From NCBI RefSeq assembly GCF_009811415.1, contig NZ_BLIG01000017.1:1-43314 (forward strand): a DNA stretch of 43,314 bases, in the 5' to 3' direction. Each line of letters begins with the position of its first letter. The first letter of the stretch is position 1. Made by a program: the position numbers and the translations under genes. The stretch comes from Alteromonas sp. KUL106. GTDB lineage: Bacteria; Pseudomonadota; Gammaproteobacteria; Enterobacterales; Alteromonadaceae. The notes under the pieces are model-generated. The model ran no database searches and was not told where the DNA came from. It saw only the letters and a list, made by a program, of their open reading frames with translations. Positions 1-8,828 of this stretch are shown piece by piece.

Positions 1-2902
1 GTGCGCCGTCGTTCACTTTAAACGTAAAGCTGTCGGTACCCGTGAAATTAGCGTCTGGCGTATAGGTGCGTGTTGCACCACTGCCACTTAACGTACCGTT
101 GCTTGGTTGACTCACCACCACATAACTCAATGTGTCGTTGTCAATATCGCTGCCTGACAGGGTGATCGTTTTCGACGTGTCTTCTAACGTGCTAACAGAT
201 TGCGCAACTGCAACCGGGGCGGTATTAGTCGGCATTGCGTTAAATGTGACGGTTTCGGAATCGGTGACAAGCGTATTGTTTACGTGAACAGTCAGTGTCG
301 CCAACCCTGATACTGTTGAAGTCAATGTAGCGCTATAAGTGCCATCCCCGTTATCAGTAACGCTTGTCAGCGCACCAAGAGAAGTGTTGATGGTTACCAG
401 TTGATCAAAAGCATTCAGGGGTTTGCCACTTGCATCATGAATCGACACTGTAATGACAACTGAATCTACGCCGTCAGCAAGCGCCGTACCTGATGAAGTA
501 AGTACCTGGGTTGATGCAATACTTATTTCTCCCCCCGCAGTACCTTGGGTCTCCGCTTGCGTATTCGCAGCTACAAGCGTCGAACTATTCGCTGCATTTC
601 CTTTAACGTCGTTGGGAACAACATAATCAACATCGCTCGGAAGCGCCGAGTCTAAGCAGAGTAAGTAGGTTTTGCTGAAACCCGGGGATAGTATAAACCC
701 GTCGTTAACAGCTTCATTGGTTATAATGCCGATCGCGTTGGTATTACCTTCTCGCCAGTTCACTGCTCCGTTAAAAGATACCGAGTTTCCGTCGGAAAAA
801 ACGACTTCAGCAGCCACTGCGTAATCGTTTCCTTGCGTTCCACCAAAAACCCCGTTATCAGTAAGTGGGGCAAGAGTAACCTTGTCGATAGACAAAGAAG
901 CGAACGATTGAATTGCATCAGGAGAATGCGCTGGAGAACCAGTTTGGTATTCCCCTACGATACCGCATGTAAACTGTGCAGATGCAATAATGTTATCAGT
1001 GCCGTTTACCTCAATTTCTACTTGAGCTGGCTGAGAGTAGGTGTTGGAACCAGATAGGTCTATTGCTCTGAACGTGAATGAATCGCTGCCCGAATAGTTT
1101 GGATTAGGTGTATAGGTGCGCGTTCCACCACTGCCGCTTAATGTACCGTTACTTGGCTGGCTGACTATTTCGAAAGAAAGTACATCAGACTCTATATCAC
1201 TCCCGGTCAGCGTGATCGTTTTTGCAGTATTAAAATCGACTACAATACTCTTATCGTCAGCAACGGGTGGCTGATTAACATATGCATCAATGGGAATGTG
1301 GTTGTTGATTACTCCGTTACTGCTTGTTTGTAGCGTATCGCCAATGACGAGTTCAAACGTCAGATAATACGTAGTGTCGTCATTAACGCTTGGTGCAGTA
1401 TCTTGTGGTTGTATTGCGACTAAACCACCACCAAGACCTGAGTCGTACGGCCCTGACGAAGCGGGAATAACGCTGCTTTCGAACGTGTATCCATTCGGAG
1501 GCGTTACATCAATCGAATAAACTGTTGCAGTCTGAGGAGCATTGCCGTTTAGTACAAAGGAATAAAAACCATCAGCTTGTGTTACCTGCGTATTCGCACC
1601 TCCGGCGTTCAAGTCTAGCCACGCGTCAGGGACCAACGTTACGTTTCCATTATCCAAATAGTTAAACGTTACCGTCGCTCCAGCGATTGGAAGGCGTGTT
1701 GAAGAATCGTAAACAACGCCGGCCGGGTCAATCAGGATCGCATCAACTTCAGTAATGTTTTCACCATTAATCGTAATACTCTCAACGGTATTAACACGTT
1801 TCGATGACGAATTTGGCGATGCACCTCTATTGCCTTTATTACTCTGGGCCTTAAATTTACGCCCGTTATTTGATGCGAACTGAACGCTGTAGTTTCCATT
1901 AACGAGGTTTTCAAACACATATGTTCCGTCACTAGCCGTAGTTTGTGTATCTAGAGGCGAAGAAAATTGGGTATCACTTGCAGCAAATAAGTAAACAGTT
2001 ACACCTTCTACCCCTACGTTACTTTGCCCTCTCATTACAGTGCCAGAAACGCTGAACGTCACTACTTGCTCAGCAATAAATTCTACCGTCGCTTTTGCGT
2101 CCATTTCCGTGCCGTCGACGAAGGCAGATATTGACGCTGTGCCTGCTGTTGCAGAGGAAATAACTGCGGTATAGCGCCCATTGCCTTCATCACTCACTGG
2201 ACCAACAGTACCCAATGTAGAGGTGAATGTTACGTTTTGGCCAGTAAACGGTAAAACCCCGTCACTATCGTTCTTTAGCTGTAATTCAATAGTTGATATG
2301 TCGTTACCATCAGCCAATACCGAAACTTGATTGACCGTAACATCAGAGAACGCGGCACTTACGGTGCCGCCGCTTGTACCCTGCGATGCCGCTTCAAGGT
2401 TCAAGTCATTCATCACAGAAGATAAGGCTCCCCTCGCGGCGTTTCCTTTAGCTGAGTTGTCGTTGGTATATTCTTTGGTAGAAGAAGATAGACGGAGTAA
2501 ATATGTAGCAGGCGGGTTGAAATAGTAAACACTGCCGTCCATCACAGTAGCATCGTTATCGAGAATAATCCCTATGCCATTGGTTTGCCCGTTGTCCGAT
2601 TGGCGCCAATTAATAGCACCATCAACTGTAACGCTTGGGCTGCTACTAAAAAAGAATTGGGCAATAACTGAGGTATCGTTACCTTGGGTTCCACCAAATG
2701 TTCCATCGTCACTATTGGCAGTCAACTTGACATGAGTAATATCTAGGTCAGATAAGGAAACAATTCCCTGGGGTTGATGTGCATTATTGGTGTATGTACC
2801 TACTACACCATAGCTGAAAGTCGCTTCAGCGTTTAACTTTGCATGAATTAAAGAACTAAAGAACGACAAAAATACTATCGCAAAAACCTTTGCTGCTTTC
2901 AT
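1..2902 (-). CDS. Giant secreted/surface Ig-like repeat protein, N-terminal part (partial)
   Basis: An open frame runs without a stop from ATG at 2902 off the left edge (967 codons seen). The first 21 residues form a signal peptide (basic start, hydrophobic core, SLIHA cleavage region), so the protein is exported. Domains in order: unknown module (about residues 25-172), a Big_1/invasin-like Ig domain (about 178-285; ends GNGRYTAVISS), a carboxypeptidase-regulatory-like fold (about 283-345; SGTV, TTASDGTYVFENL), a second similar domain (about 387-480; GVVYDSSTRLPIAGATV), a cadherin-like/tandem-95 domain (about 543-615; TLTGSDIESD, RTYTPNPNYSGSDSFTF), the unknown module again (about 640-786), a second Big_1 domain, and a second tandem-95 domain cut by the edge. 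Such architectures occur in adhesins and other large extracellular proteins. The anchor or secretion signal would lie in the missing C-terminus, so the role (adhesion, matrix) is inferred from domain type only. Confidence 0.85.
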   Translation of the reverse strand, partial: MKAAKVFAIVFLSFFSSLIHAKLNAEATFSYGVVGTYTNNAHQPQGIVSLSDLDITHVKLTANSDDGTFGGTQGNDTSVIAQFFFSSSPSVTVDGAINWRQSDNGQTNGIGIILDNDATVMDGSVYYFNPPATYLLRLSSSTKEYTNDNSAKGNAARGALSSVMNDLNLEAASQGTSGGTVSAAFSDVTVNQVSVLADGNDISTIELQLKNDSDGVLPFTGQNVTFTSTLGTVGPVSDEGNGRYTAVISSATAGTASISAFVDGTEMDAKATVEFIAEQVVTFSVSGTVMRGQSNVGVEGVTVYLFAASDTQFSSPLDTQTTASDGTYVFENLVNGNYSVQFASNNGRKFKAQSNKGNRGASPNSSSKRVNTVESITINGENITEVDAILIDPAGVVYDSSTRLPIAGATVTFNYLDNGNVTLVPDAWLDLNAGGANTQVTQADGFYSFVLNGNAPQTATVYSIDVTPPNGYTFESSVIPASSGPYDSGLGGGLVAIQPQDTAPSVNDDTTYYLTFELVIGDTLQTSSNGVINNHIPIDAYVNQPPVADDKSIVVDFNTAKTITLTGSDIESDVLSFEIVSQPSNGTLSGSGGTRTYTPNPNYSGSDSFTFRAIDLSGSNTYSQPAQVEIEVNGTDNIIASAQFTCGIVGEYQTGSPAHSPDAIQSFASLSIDKVTLAPLTDNGVFGGTQGNDYAVAAEVVFSDGNSVSFNGAVNWREGNTNAIGIITNEAVNDGFILSPGFSKTYLLCLDSALPSDVDYVVPNDVKGNAANSSTLVAANTQAETQGTAGGEISIASTQVLTSSGTALADGVDSVVITVSIHDASGKPLNAFDQLVTINTSLGALTSVTDNGDGTYSATLTSTVSGLATLTVHVNNTLVTDSETVTFNAMPTNTAPVAVAQSVSTLEDTSKTITLSGSDIDNDTLSYVVVSQPSNGTLSGSGATRTYTPDANFTGTDSFTFKVNDGA
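545..985 (-). repeat. Unrecognised extracellular module, copy 2
   Basis: This codes for about residues 640-786 and is the second copy of the module at 2389-2830. FGGTQGND, NWR, AIGII and KGNAA are conserved in register. Unlike copy 1 it carries two cysteines (in FTCGIVG and YLLCLDS), which could form a disulfide after export. Confidence 0.7.
2389..2830 (-). repeat. Unrecognised extracellular module, copy 1
   Basis: This stretch codes for about residues 25-172 of the surface protein. It resembles residues 640-786 throughout: AEATFSYGVVG against SAQFTCGIVG, an identical FGGTQGND motif, GAINWR against GAVNWR, NGIGII against NAIGII, and AAGLxxxTQGT-like ends (AASQGTSGG against AETQGTAGG). Each copy is followed directly by a Big_1-type Ig domain. 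I do not recognise the module as a named family. Confidence 0.7.
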
Positions 2903-3211
2903 AGTAAACATTCTGTACTTATCTGACTTTTTTGTACCTTAAGTGTACTCCCGGGGAGAAAACGACCATATTGCCAATTAGTATAATGACTTTTAGTTTT
3001 ATTGTGACTTTTGCGACATTTTGATTATTTTGTTCAAAATCAAGGTGAAAAAACCAAAAAAAGCGACTTAAAGGCAGAAAAACGGAAAGATATCGAACCT
3101 GATTTGAATCATAGGGAGAGTACAAGAACAATCTCGACCGTATGAATTTAAAAAGATAGATAAAACAACGCTACTTATATACTGATAGCTAAAATTTCTG
3201 AGGAGGGTAAC

Positions 3212-3289
3212 ATGGCCAGAAAATTGCTCTTTTATGCAATTATCTACTGCAAAATCAGCTGCCGCTTCATTAAGCCTTCGCGACTATAA
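3212..3289 (+). CDS. Possible 25-residue small protein
   Basis: A short frame starts at ATG 3212 and stops with TAA at 3287-3289. It is preceded by a full AGGAGG Shine-Dalgarno at 3201-3206 with 5-base spacing, stronger than most start sites in this window. The product begins MARKLLFYAIIYC, with a short hydrophobic run and several basic residues. No clear promoter is visible and the frame is short, so it may be chance. I do not recognise it. Confidence 0.2.
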   Translation: MARKLLFYAIIYCKISCRFIKPSRL

Positions 3290-3320
3290 AAATGTTATTG
3301 AAAACAATAGAACACGCGAT

Positions 3321-3353
3321 AAAAAAGCCAGCTACTCACTCGTAATAGCTGGC
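3321..3353 (-). terminator. Rho-independent terminator of the TonB-dependent receptor gene
   Basis: Inverted repeat GCCAGCTA (3327-3334) and TAGCTGGC (3346-3353) with an 11-base loop. Read on the minus strand it is followed by six T residues (3321-3326). It lies 24 bases past the receptor stop codon. Confidence 0.85.
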
Positions 3354-3377
3354 TCCACACTTTAAAACATCCCAATA

Positions 3378-5891
3378 CTAGTCAAACATGTAAGACACGG
3401 TTGCGCCGAACGTTCTGGGCTGGCTTGGGTAAGCATTGAAACTACCAGCTTGAATAGGCGGTGGAAATGATGACAAGTAATATTCATCATTGTTTAAGTT
3501 TCTCACCCAGAGTTGAACACTAATTCCATTGGTAAAGGTTAGGCCCGCACTAGCGTTAAGCATATTTACTTCACGGGTGAGCTCGGGCGGAACGTTTTCA
3601 ACAAGTTGAGTTTCACTTTCGTGCAAATAATCGCTACGAATAAAGCCTGTAATACCATTTTCAAATTCTAGATGATAAGTCAGACCTGCAACAAAGCTTC
3701 GTTCATGAATACCTGATGGCTGCTCTCCCGATAGATCAGTTGGCCCATTAATGCCATTTGCGCCAACAAATGAGTCGTATACGGGGTCTAGAATTGTTCC
3801 TGCAAAAGTAAATACTAAATTGTCTGTCACATCCAAGGTTGAATCGAACTCTATTCCCTGGGTGGATTGTTTACCCGCGTTTGCGAGGACAAATCCTGTG
3901 CCAACAAATGTACTTGACTGAAAACCTTCGATTGTTTGATCAAATAACGTCACGTTGAATGCACCACGTTTGAACCTTGCCTTAAGGCCTAACTCATAAA
4001 CCGTTGATTCTTCAGGCCCTGCATAGCGGGTGCCGTAGGTCTGATTGACGCGGGCTAAATTTCCTGACGTAAGTGCAGATTGGTCATAAGCAAATGGTCG
4101 CGTGTCGCGGGAAAGATTCCATGACGAGGCTTTGAAGCCTGTAGCGGCGGTAGCAAACACATTAATGTTTTGGTTGACCTCGTATGCTAAACGCGCACTC
4201 CACGTTATCTTATCATCGTTAGTATTGCCATCTTCTACCGCATTAGGAAAGATAAGCTGAGGCGGCAAAAACTGAACGCTTTGAAGAGTAGGTATAAAGC
4301 CAGCTAGCGCTGGCACTGCTGTGGATAACGGCACACCAAAAACAGTTGGACCATTGATGATGTCGATAGATGACAGTACTTCGTTATTGATCTGTTCAAT
4401 TGATACGTCTTTTTCATCTTCCGTATAGCTAACGCCGACCGTTGTCGTAAGCTTATCTGAAATATGATAATCAAGATTAAAGAACACAGATAGAGCATCG
4501 TTCTTTTGTAAAAACTCGCTATTTACGAACTGATTTGCATTAAAAAAAGTGCCGGGTGCTTGCCCATAGAGGGGTTCAAAGGCACCGAGAAATCCATTAG
4601 GAAAAACAGCGTCAAACGGCAATGGCGTCGGGAGCGATGCGAGGGCCTGTGCTACACCTGAATTCAACAAAACGTCAAAATAAGACCGAATGTTTTCTCC
4701 ATAAAACAACGTGTCGCCCGTATCTACTTCTTCAGAGAAATAGAACATACCGAACATCCAATCCAATGTATTATCACCAATGGAAGTAAGACGTAACTCC
4801 TGAGTAAAGGTATCTATATCTGTGTGCCCTTCCTCCGACAAAATATCAAGTGTTGTGTAGTCTACATCGGCAAAATAGTTCGATTTGTTATTTCTGTATG
4901 CGCTAATTGAGGTGAGTGCGAACGTATCAAAGTCAACGTCTACTTGCAGCGATACGCCACCATCTTCAACAGTATTAGTAGGATTAAAATTTAGTGCGGA
5001 TTTAAAAGCAAAAGGATCATCGGTATCTAACACAGTCCCGCCTAAGGCGCGCACAACAGCCGTTGTCGGCCCGTTGATAACGTCTGCTACTGTACAACAG
5101 CGCTCATCTATTTCGCTGTAATCTGCAATAAATCTAAACTTAACATCTGAAGTGGGTTCGTAAAGAGCCTGACCTCTTATATTCCACCTATCGCGATTGT
5201 TTAAATTATCTACTCCATCAACAACACTTTCCGTATAACCATCACGTTTGTTCACTCCACCGGATAAACTAAAAGCAAGCTCGTCAGTGATACCGTTTGT
5301 ATAATAGCCTTTTAACAACCGCTGATTGTAATTGCCTACACCGAGTGTAATTTTACCCTCCTCGGAGAACGACGGGCCCTGAGTTCTTATACTTATCACT
5401 CCCGCCGATGCATTTTTTCCAAACAGCGTGCTTTGAGGACCACTTAATACCTCAACCTGCTGGACACGGGGTAAGTCGCCAATTTGCGCTGCGGCCCGCG
5501 AGCGGTATACACCATCAATAAAAACGCCGACCGAAGGCTCAATGCCGGTATTGTTGGCACCATTACCAAACCCGCGGATTGAAAAGTTAGTGTTTGCTGA
5601 ACGTTGTAAAGGATTTACTCTTAACGTCGGGACTAATGCCTGTAAATCCTGAATATCAAGCACCTGAGTTTGCTCAATAGCTTCTCCACTTGTTACCGAT
5701 ACTGCTATGGGCGTCTCCTGAAGCCCCGTACTTCGCTTAGACGCGGTTATCAGTATTTGTTCATATAGCTCGTCTTCCGATTGCGCATTGTTTTCCTGTG
5801 ACATCACACCTTGACACTGTAATCCAAGGCATAATGCAACTAATGTGGCAGTCCGATTTGCGTTAAAGCGCGAGGGTAAGCGTTTACTCAT
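3378..5891 (-). CDS. TonB-dependent outer-membrane receptor
   Basis: 837 residues. An N-terminal export signal (about 1-31, through LVALCLGLQCQGVMSQ) is followed by a TonB-box-like YEQILITASKR. The plug domain (about 50-165) has the typical segments ETPIAVSVTSGEAIEQ, FSIRGFGNGANN, VGVFIDGVYRSR and VEVLSGPQSTLFGKNASAGV. The rest is a 22-strand barrel type with NVFATAATGFKAS and YELGLKARF repeats, ending RTFGATVSYMFD with an aromatic residue next to last, as in outer-membrane barrels. Such receptors import siderophores, vitamins or glycans using TonB-ExbBD energy. The long variable barrel and the absence of a neighbouring catabolic or siderophore locus leave the substrate unknown. The gene stands alone, has its own terminator, and shares strand with the downstream surface protein gene. 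Confidence 0.93.
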   Translation of the reverse strand: MSKRLPSRFNANRTATLVALCLGLQCQGVMSQENNAQSEDELYEQILITASKRSTGLQETPIAVSVTSGEAIEQTQVLDIQDLQALVPTLRVNPLQRSANTNFSIRGFGNGANNTGIEPSVGVFIDGVYRSRAAAQIGDLPRVQQVEVLSGPQSTLFGKNASAGVISIRTQGPSFSEEGKITLGVGNYNQRLLKGYYTNGITDELAFSLSGGVNKRDGYTESVVDGVDNLNNRDRWNIRGQALYEPTSDVKFRFIADYSEIDERCCTVADVINGPTTAVVRALGGTVLDTDDPFAFKSALNFNPTNTVEDGGVSLQVDVDFDTFALTSISAYRNNKSNYFADVDYTTLDILSEEGHTDIDTFTQELRLTSIGDNTLDWMFGMFYFSEEVDTGDTLFYGENIRSYFDVLLNSGVAQALASLPTPLPFDAVFPNGFLGAFEPLYGQAPGTFFNANQFVNSEFLQKNDALSVFFNLDYHISDKLTTTVGVSYTEDEKDVSIEQINNEVLSSIDIINGPTVFGVPLSTAVPALAGFIPTLQSVQFLPPQLIFPNAVEDGNTNDDKITWSARLAYEVNQNINVFATAATGFKASSWNLSRDTRPFAYDQSALTSGNLARVNQTYGTRYAGPEESTVYELGLKARFKRGAFNVTLFDQTIEGFQSSTFVGTGFVLANAGKQSTQGIEFDSTLDVTDNLVFTFAGTILDPVYDSFVGANGINGPTDLSGEQPSGIHERSFVAGLTYHLEFENGITGFIRSDYLHESETQLVENVPPELTREVNMLNASAGLTFTNGISVQLWVRNLNNDEYYLSSFPPPIQAGSFNAYPSQPRTFGATVSYMFD

Positions 5892-6340
5892 TTTTTAGTG
5901 TTCTCTTGCTAGTTATTGTTATCAAAAAGCCTCTGCTTACACAACAAATTCAACATGGCTCAAAATTTATTCGAATTTACAATAACTAAGTAGCTCTCCA
6001 TATGTAAATAGCCTGTATAAAACACGTTAATTTTAATGACGCTAAATAACATAATGAGAAGTTCGTCTAGCGCAGTCATGTAGGGGGATGTATACCGTTT
6101 AAAATGAATATATGGGGAAATATTTAATATTTTAATATATAGGAATTAGTGAAATCGATGAGTTAGCGTTCATTCCGCCATTAGGGAGTTGCAACTCACT
6201 CTCGCATCTTCGCTCTTGAAGTTTGCGCATTAAAGCAGAATCGATAAGCAATTGATTATATTAGACTATAAATTAACAACCTTGACAGTGCGTATTAAAA
6301 AAATTATAAAGCGCGTTTTTAGTACTAAGTGAAGTAAACC
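5892..6340. other. Divergent intergenic region
   Basis: 449 AT-rich bases separate the receptor gene (minus) from the 144-residue protein gene (plus). They hold the strong promoter at 6282-6310 and a perfect 12-base palindrome GAGTTGCAACTC at 6186-6197 that could be an operator. No reading frame or RNA gene is supported. No confident receptor promoter was found. Confidence 0.5.
6282..6310 (+). promoter_or_regulatory. Sigma-70 promoter for the 144-residue protein gene
   Basis: TTGACA (6282-6287, perfect -35), 17-base spacer, TATAAA (6305-6310, 5/6 -10). Transcription would start near 6317, about 24 bases before the ATG at 6341. Confidence 0.8.
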
Positions 6341-6775
6341 ATGTCAGAACTATCAACACCCACGAAACAAACTGAAGCACACAAGCTTATCGAAAGCCTT
6401 TTGAAATCAAGCGACCCTACCGCAGAACTAGACAAGATTTCTGAAGAGTACAATATTGCGAACTGGGGGCAGTCTAATGCGGTTTCTGCAGACCTTTATA
6501 ACGCAGTGCGCGACCTACTAGGTAAAGGCGCGGTGACAGGCAACGATCTGGTTGCAGGTAAAGACACCATGGACCCAATTGTACATAAGGTACAGGCAGA
6601 AACAGAGAAGCTCATTGCTAACCCAAGTGAAGCAGATGCCGACCGCGTTCAAACGTTTGTGCTTGGCTTCCTTCGCACGTTTGTAAGTCAGTTACTTCAC
6701 CCTGGCACAAAGAAAGCGATTTATGCGAAAAAGCTTCCCGACTTAATCAAGCTTCATCAGCAAATTGCGAAGTAA
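6341..6775 (+). CDS. Conserved-looking hypothetical cytosolic protein, 144 residues
   Basis: I do not recognise this protein. It starts at ATG 6341, 10 bases after a GTGAAG stretch. It has no signal peptide and no membrane segment, and is rich in charged helix-forming residues, suggesting a small soluble helical protein. Notable stretches are NIANWGQSNAVSADLYNAVR and FVLGFLRTFVSQLLHPGTKK. It has a near-consensus promoter and its own terminator, so it is a single-gene unit that may be well expressed. Start, promoter and terminator make it a real gene; function is unknown. Confidence 0.85.
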   Translation: MSELSTPTKQTEAHKLIESLLKSSDPTAELDKISEEYNIANWGQSNAVSADLYNAVRDLLGKGAVTGNDLVAGKDTMDPIVHKVQAETEKLIANPSEADADRVQTFVLGFLRTFVSQLLHPGTKKAIYAKKLPDLIKLHQQIAK

Positions 6776-6848
6776 AATGGTGCAATGCGACTTCACAGGT
6801 GACAAAAGTTAAGATGTGAACGTTGCTTAAAAAGAGTTTGAAGAGAAG

Positions 6849-6879
6849 CCCGCCGCTTAGACGCGGGTTTCTTTTTTTG
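6849..6879 (+). terminator. Rho-independent terminator after the 144-residue protein gene
   Basis: CCCGC (6849-6853) pairs with GCGGG (6863-6867), followed by TTTCTTTTTTT. It lies 73 bases after the stop codon. Confidence 0.8.
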
Positions 6880-6934
6880 TGCGATAGAAAAGCGTTGTGA
6901 GCTTTTACCATTAATACGCGCAAAGCATTAGGCA

Positions 6935-6959
6935 CAAAAAAACCGGCGTTAAACCGGTT
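6935..6959 (-). terminator. Terminator of the tRNA-Ser transcript
   Basis: AACCGG (6941-6946) and CCGGTT (6954-6959) form a stem. On the minus strand it is followed by a T run (6936-6940 plus the stem tail), 10 bases after the tRNA CCA end. Confidence 0.8.
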
Positions 6960-6968
6960 CTTTGTATT

Positions 6969-7058
6969 TGGCGGAGAGAGAGGGATTCGAACCCTCGTTA
7001 GGTTTAACCCTAAACACACTTTCCAGGCGTGCGCCTTCAGCCACTCAGCCACCTCTCC
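6969..7058 (-). tRNA. tRNA-Ser (anticodon GGA)
   Basis: 90 bases including an encoded CCA end (6969-6971). The acceptor stem GGAGAGG pairs with TCTCTCC (last pair G-T). The anticodon loop CTGGAAA gives GGA, decoding UCC/UCU. A long variable arm typical of class II tRNA-Ser follows, then the T arm GAGGG-TTCGAAT-CCCTC. It is transcribed alone from the promoter at 7108-7136. Confidence 0.97.
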
Positions 7059-7107
7059 AAATTTTGTATCTAGGAGATTTCAACTACGAAATCCCTCGAG
7101 CGCGCGT

Positions 7108-7136
7108 ATAGTAGGTAAAGCGGCGCGCTTAATCAA
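7108..7136 (-). promoter_or_regulatory. Promoter of tRNA-Ser
   Basis: On the minus strand TTGATT (7131-7136), 17-base spacer, TACTAT (7108-7113). The GC-rich discriminator ACGCGCGC that follows is typical of stringently controlled stable-RNA promoters. Confidence 0.7.
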
Positions 7137-7180
7137 GAACTTGCTTGAAAATATTCAGCAAGTGCTTATAAAACGTGCAC

Positions 7181-8236
7181 TTATAGCCCACCCTTCGCTT
7201 TTAATTCAGCTGAAAAGTTAAGCATGCGATCAAGCGGAATAAGTGCACCTTCACGCAGTGCATCATCAACAAAGATTTCATGGCCTTCGCTTTCGCCCGT
7301 TAAAGACGCCTTAATCGCTTCTAAGCCGTTCATTGCCATCCAAGGGCAGTGAGCACAGCTTTTACACGTAGCGCCGTTACCGCCCGTTGGAGCCTCTATA
7401 AAGGTCTTCTCTGGGGTGAGTTGTTGCATCTTGTAAAAGATGCCTTTATCGGTAGCAACAATGAAGGTATCGTTATCCATGGTTTGCGAAGCTTTTATCA
7501 GTTGACTGGTTGAGCCAACTGCATCGGCCATGTCTACCACGCTCGCTGGTGATTCAGGGTGAACCAAAACAGCCGCGTTAGGATACAAGGCTTTCATATC
7601 AGCAAGTTTTTGCGCAGAAAACTCGTCGTGAACGATACACTCGCCCTGCCACATTAACATGTCAGCACCGGTCTGCTTTGCGATGTAAGAGCCTAGGTGT
7701 CTATCAGGCCCCCATATAATCTTTTTGCCTTGGCTATCCAGGTGTTCAACAATTTCAAGCGCGATGCTTGACGTTACCACCCAATCAGCGCGCGCTTTTA
7801 CCGCTGCTGATGTATTCGCATACACCACTACAGTGTGGTCAGGGTGCTGGTCACAGAACTCACTGAACTCTTTTACCGGGCAACCGATGTCAAGTGAACA
7901 CGTCGCTTCAAGCGTTGGCATTAGCACCGTTTTTTCTGGGCTAAGGATTTTTGCCGTTTCGCCCATAAAACGAACGCCAGCAACAATTAGGGTTTGCTCA
8001 CCTGCATCTCTACCAAAGCGCGCCATTTCTAACGAGTCAGCGACACAACCGCCAGTTTCTTCAGCTAACGCTTGAATTTCATGGTCGGTGTAATAATGTG
8101 CGACAAGCACGGCATTACGGGCCTTTAGTAAAGCTTTAATCTCAGCCTTTAACTCCGCTTTTCTTGCTTCTGATAATGGCTGTGGTTTTGCTGGGAACGG
8201 ATATTCTACCTGATCCACGCGAAATGCTACTGACAT
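7181..8236 (-). CDS. nadA: Quinolinate synthase NadA
   Basis: 351 residues, near the usual length of the long-form enzyme. NadA condenses iminoaspartate with dihydroxyacetone phosphate to quinolinate in de novo NAD synthesis, using a [4Fe-4S] cluster in the cytosol. Visible family features are [49 protein letters not shown] and GSTSQ. Cysteines 113, 200 and 297 fall at the positions of the cluster ligands of the Escherichia coli enzyme; C297 is in [10 protein letters not shown]. The start at ATG 8236 follows an AAAGAGATG stretch. The gene is monocistronic between two tRNA genes. nadB is not in the window. Confidence 0.97.
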   Translation of the reverse strand: MSVAFRVDQVEYPFPAKPQPLSEARKAELKAEIKALLKARNAVLVAHYYTDHEIQALAEETGGCVADSLEMARFGRDAGEQTLIVAGVRFMGETAKILSPEKTVLMPTLEATCSLDIGCPVKEFSEFCDQHPDHTVVVYANTSAAVKARADWVVTSSIALEIVEHLDSQGKKIIWGPDRHLGSYIAKQTGADMLMWQGECIVHDEFSAQKLADMKALYPNAAVLVHPESPASVVDMADAVGSTSQLIKASQTMDNDTFIVATDKGIFYKMQQLTPEKTFIEAPTGGNGATCKSCAHCPWMAMNGLEAIKASLTGESEGHEIFVDDALREGALIPLDRMLNFSAELKAKGGL

Positions 8237-8268
8237 TTACCTACATCTCTTTTGCGACAAGGGGGCGA

Positions 8269-8297
8269 ATTATACCCAACTGTCATGAAAATTACAC
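8269..8297 (-). promoter_or_regulatory. Probable nadA promoter
   Basis: Perfect TATAAT on the minus strand (8269-8274) with a weak -35 GTGTAA (8292-8297) at 17 bases. It gives a leader of about 26 bases. No clear NrtR or NadR operator was recognised. Confidence 0.5.
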
Positions 8298-8491
8298 ACT
8301 ACCTAATCAACCTAAGCGTAATTAAATAGTCGTAGTTGTGCTCAATTGTACTAGTACCGAGGGTTAGGCAAACCGGATCAAAGCGTATTTCAACTCAGTG
8401 TAGATTCAGACTTGAACGTTGTTTTAAATTAAGATGTGGACAGTGTGTGGTGAAAATACAAGAAAGAAATTTTTTAGATTTATCAACTTGA

Positions 8492-8567
8492 TGGTGGGTC
8501 GTGCTGGATTCGAACCAGCGACCAATTGATTAAAAGTCAACTGCTCTACCAACTGAGCTAACGACCC
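8492..8567 (-). tRNA. tRNA-Lys (anticodon TTT)
   Basis: 76 bases with encoded CCA (8492-8494). The acceptor GGGTCGT pairs with ACGACCC, the D arm contains AGCTCAGTTGGTAGAGC, the anticodon loop CTTTTAA gives TTT, and the T arm is GCTGG-TTCGAAT-CCAGC. Confidence 0.97.
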
Positions 8568-8608
8568 TTTCTTTCCTGCTGTTGCCTGTGTCTTGGCAAC
8601 GGCGGCAT

Positions 8609-8636
8609 ATAATACTCAGATTTTTATTCGACGCAA
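8609..8636 (-). promoter_or_regulatory. Promoter of tRNA-Lys
   Basis: On the minus strand TTGCGT (8631-8636), 16-base spacer, TATTAT (8609-8614), then a GC-rich discriminator. The precursor leader holds a GTTGCC/GGCAAC hairpin (8581-8600). The rest of the gap up to 8828 shows nothing further. Confidence 0.65.
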
Positions 8637-8828
8637 CCCATAACGTCTTTTTATTTTCATTTTTCTGTCAAATTACGACTAAACGGTCAAAATGAAAACA
8701 AATCGCTGGGTATTTATACCAGTACCAACTAAGTTTGGTCGATTTTCTACGACACAAAGTAAGATTTGGTGCAGAAGATTCTCGCGGTTTAAACGCAATT
8801 ATTCGAGAAAAAGTTTTCGTTAACTCAC

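Larger units (their letters stand above)
2903..3377. other. Intergenic region between surface protein and TonB-dependent receptor genes
   Basis: AT-rich stretch of 475 bases with no convincing long gene. It must contain the promoter of the surface protein gene, but I see no confident -35/-10 pair. It also holds a possible 25-codon reading frame (3212-3289) and the receptor gene terminator (3321-3353). Confidence 0.6.

Noticed and set aside
2919..3131. 70-codon frame on the minus strand upstream of the surface protein
   Set aside because: AT-rich, no ribosome-binding site, and it lies where the surface gene promoter should be.
6186..6197. Perfect palindrome GAGTTGCAACTC as an operator
   Set aside because: A 12-base palindrome can occur by chance, and no second copy or matching regulator was seen, so no call was made beyond mentioning it.
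6747..7052. Open frame of about 101 codons on the minus strand beginning MAEWLKAHAWKV
   Set aside because: Its start lies inside tRNA-Ser; this translation is the well-known artefact of reading through tRNA-Ser and the terminator.
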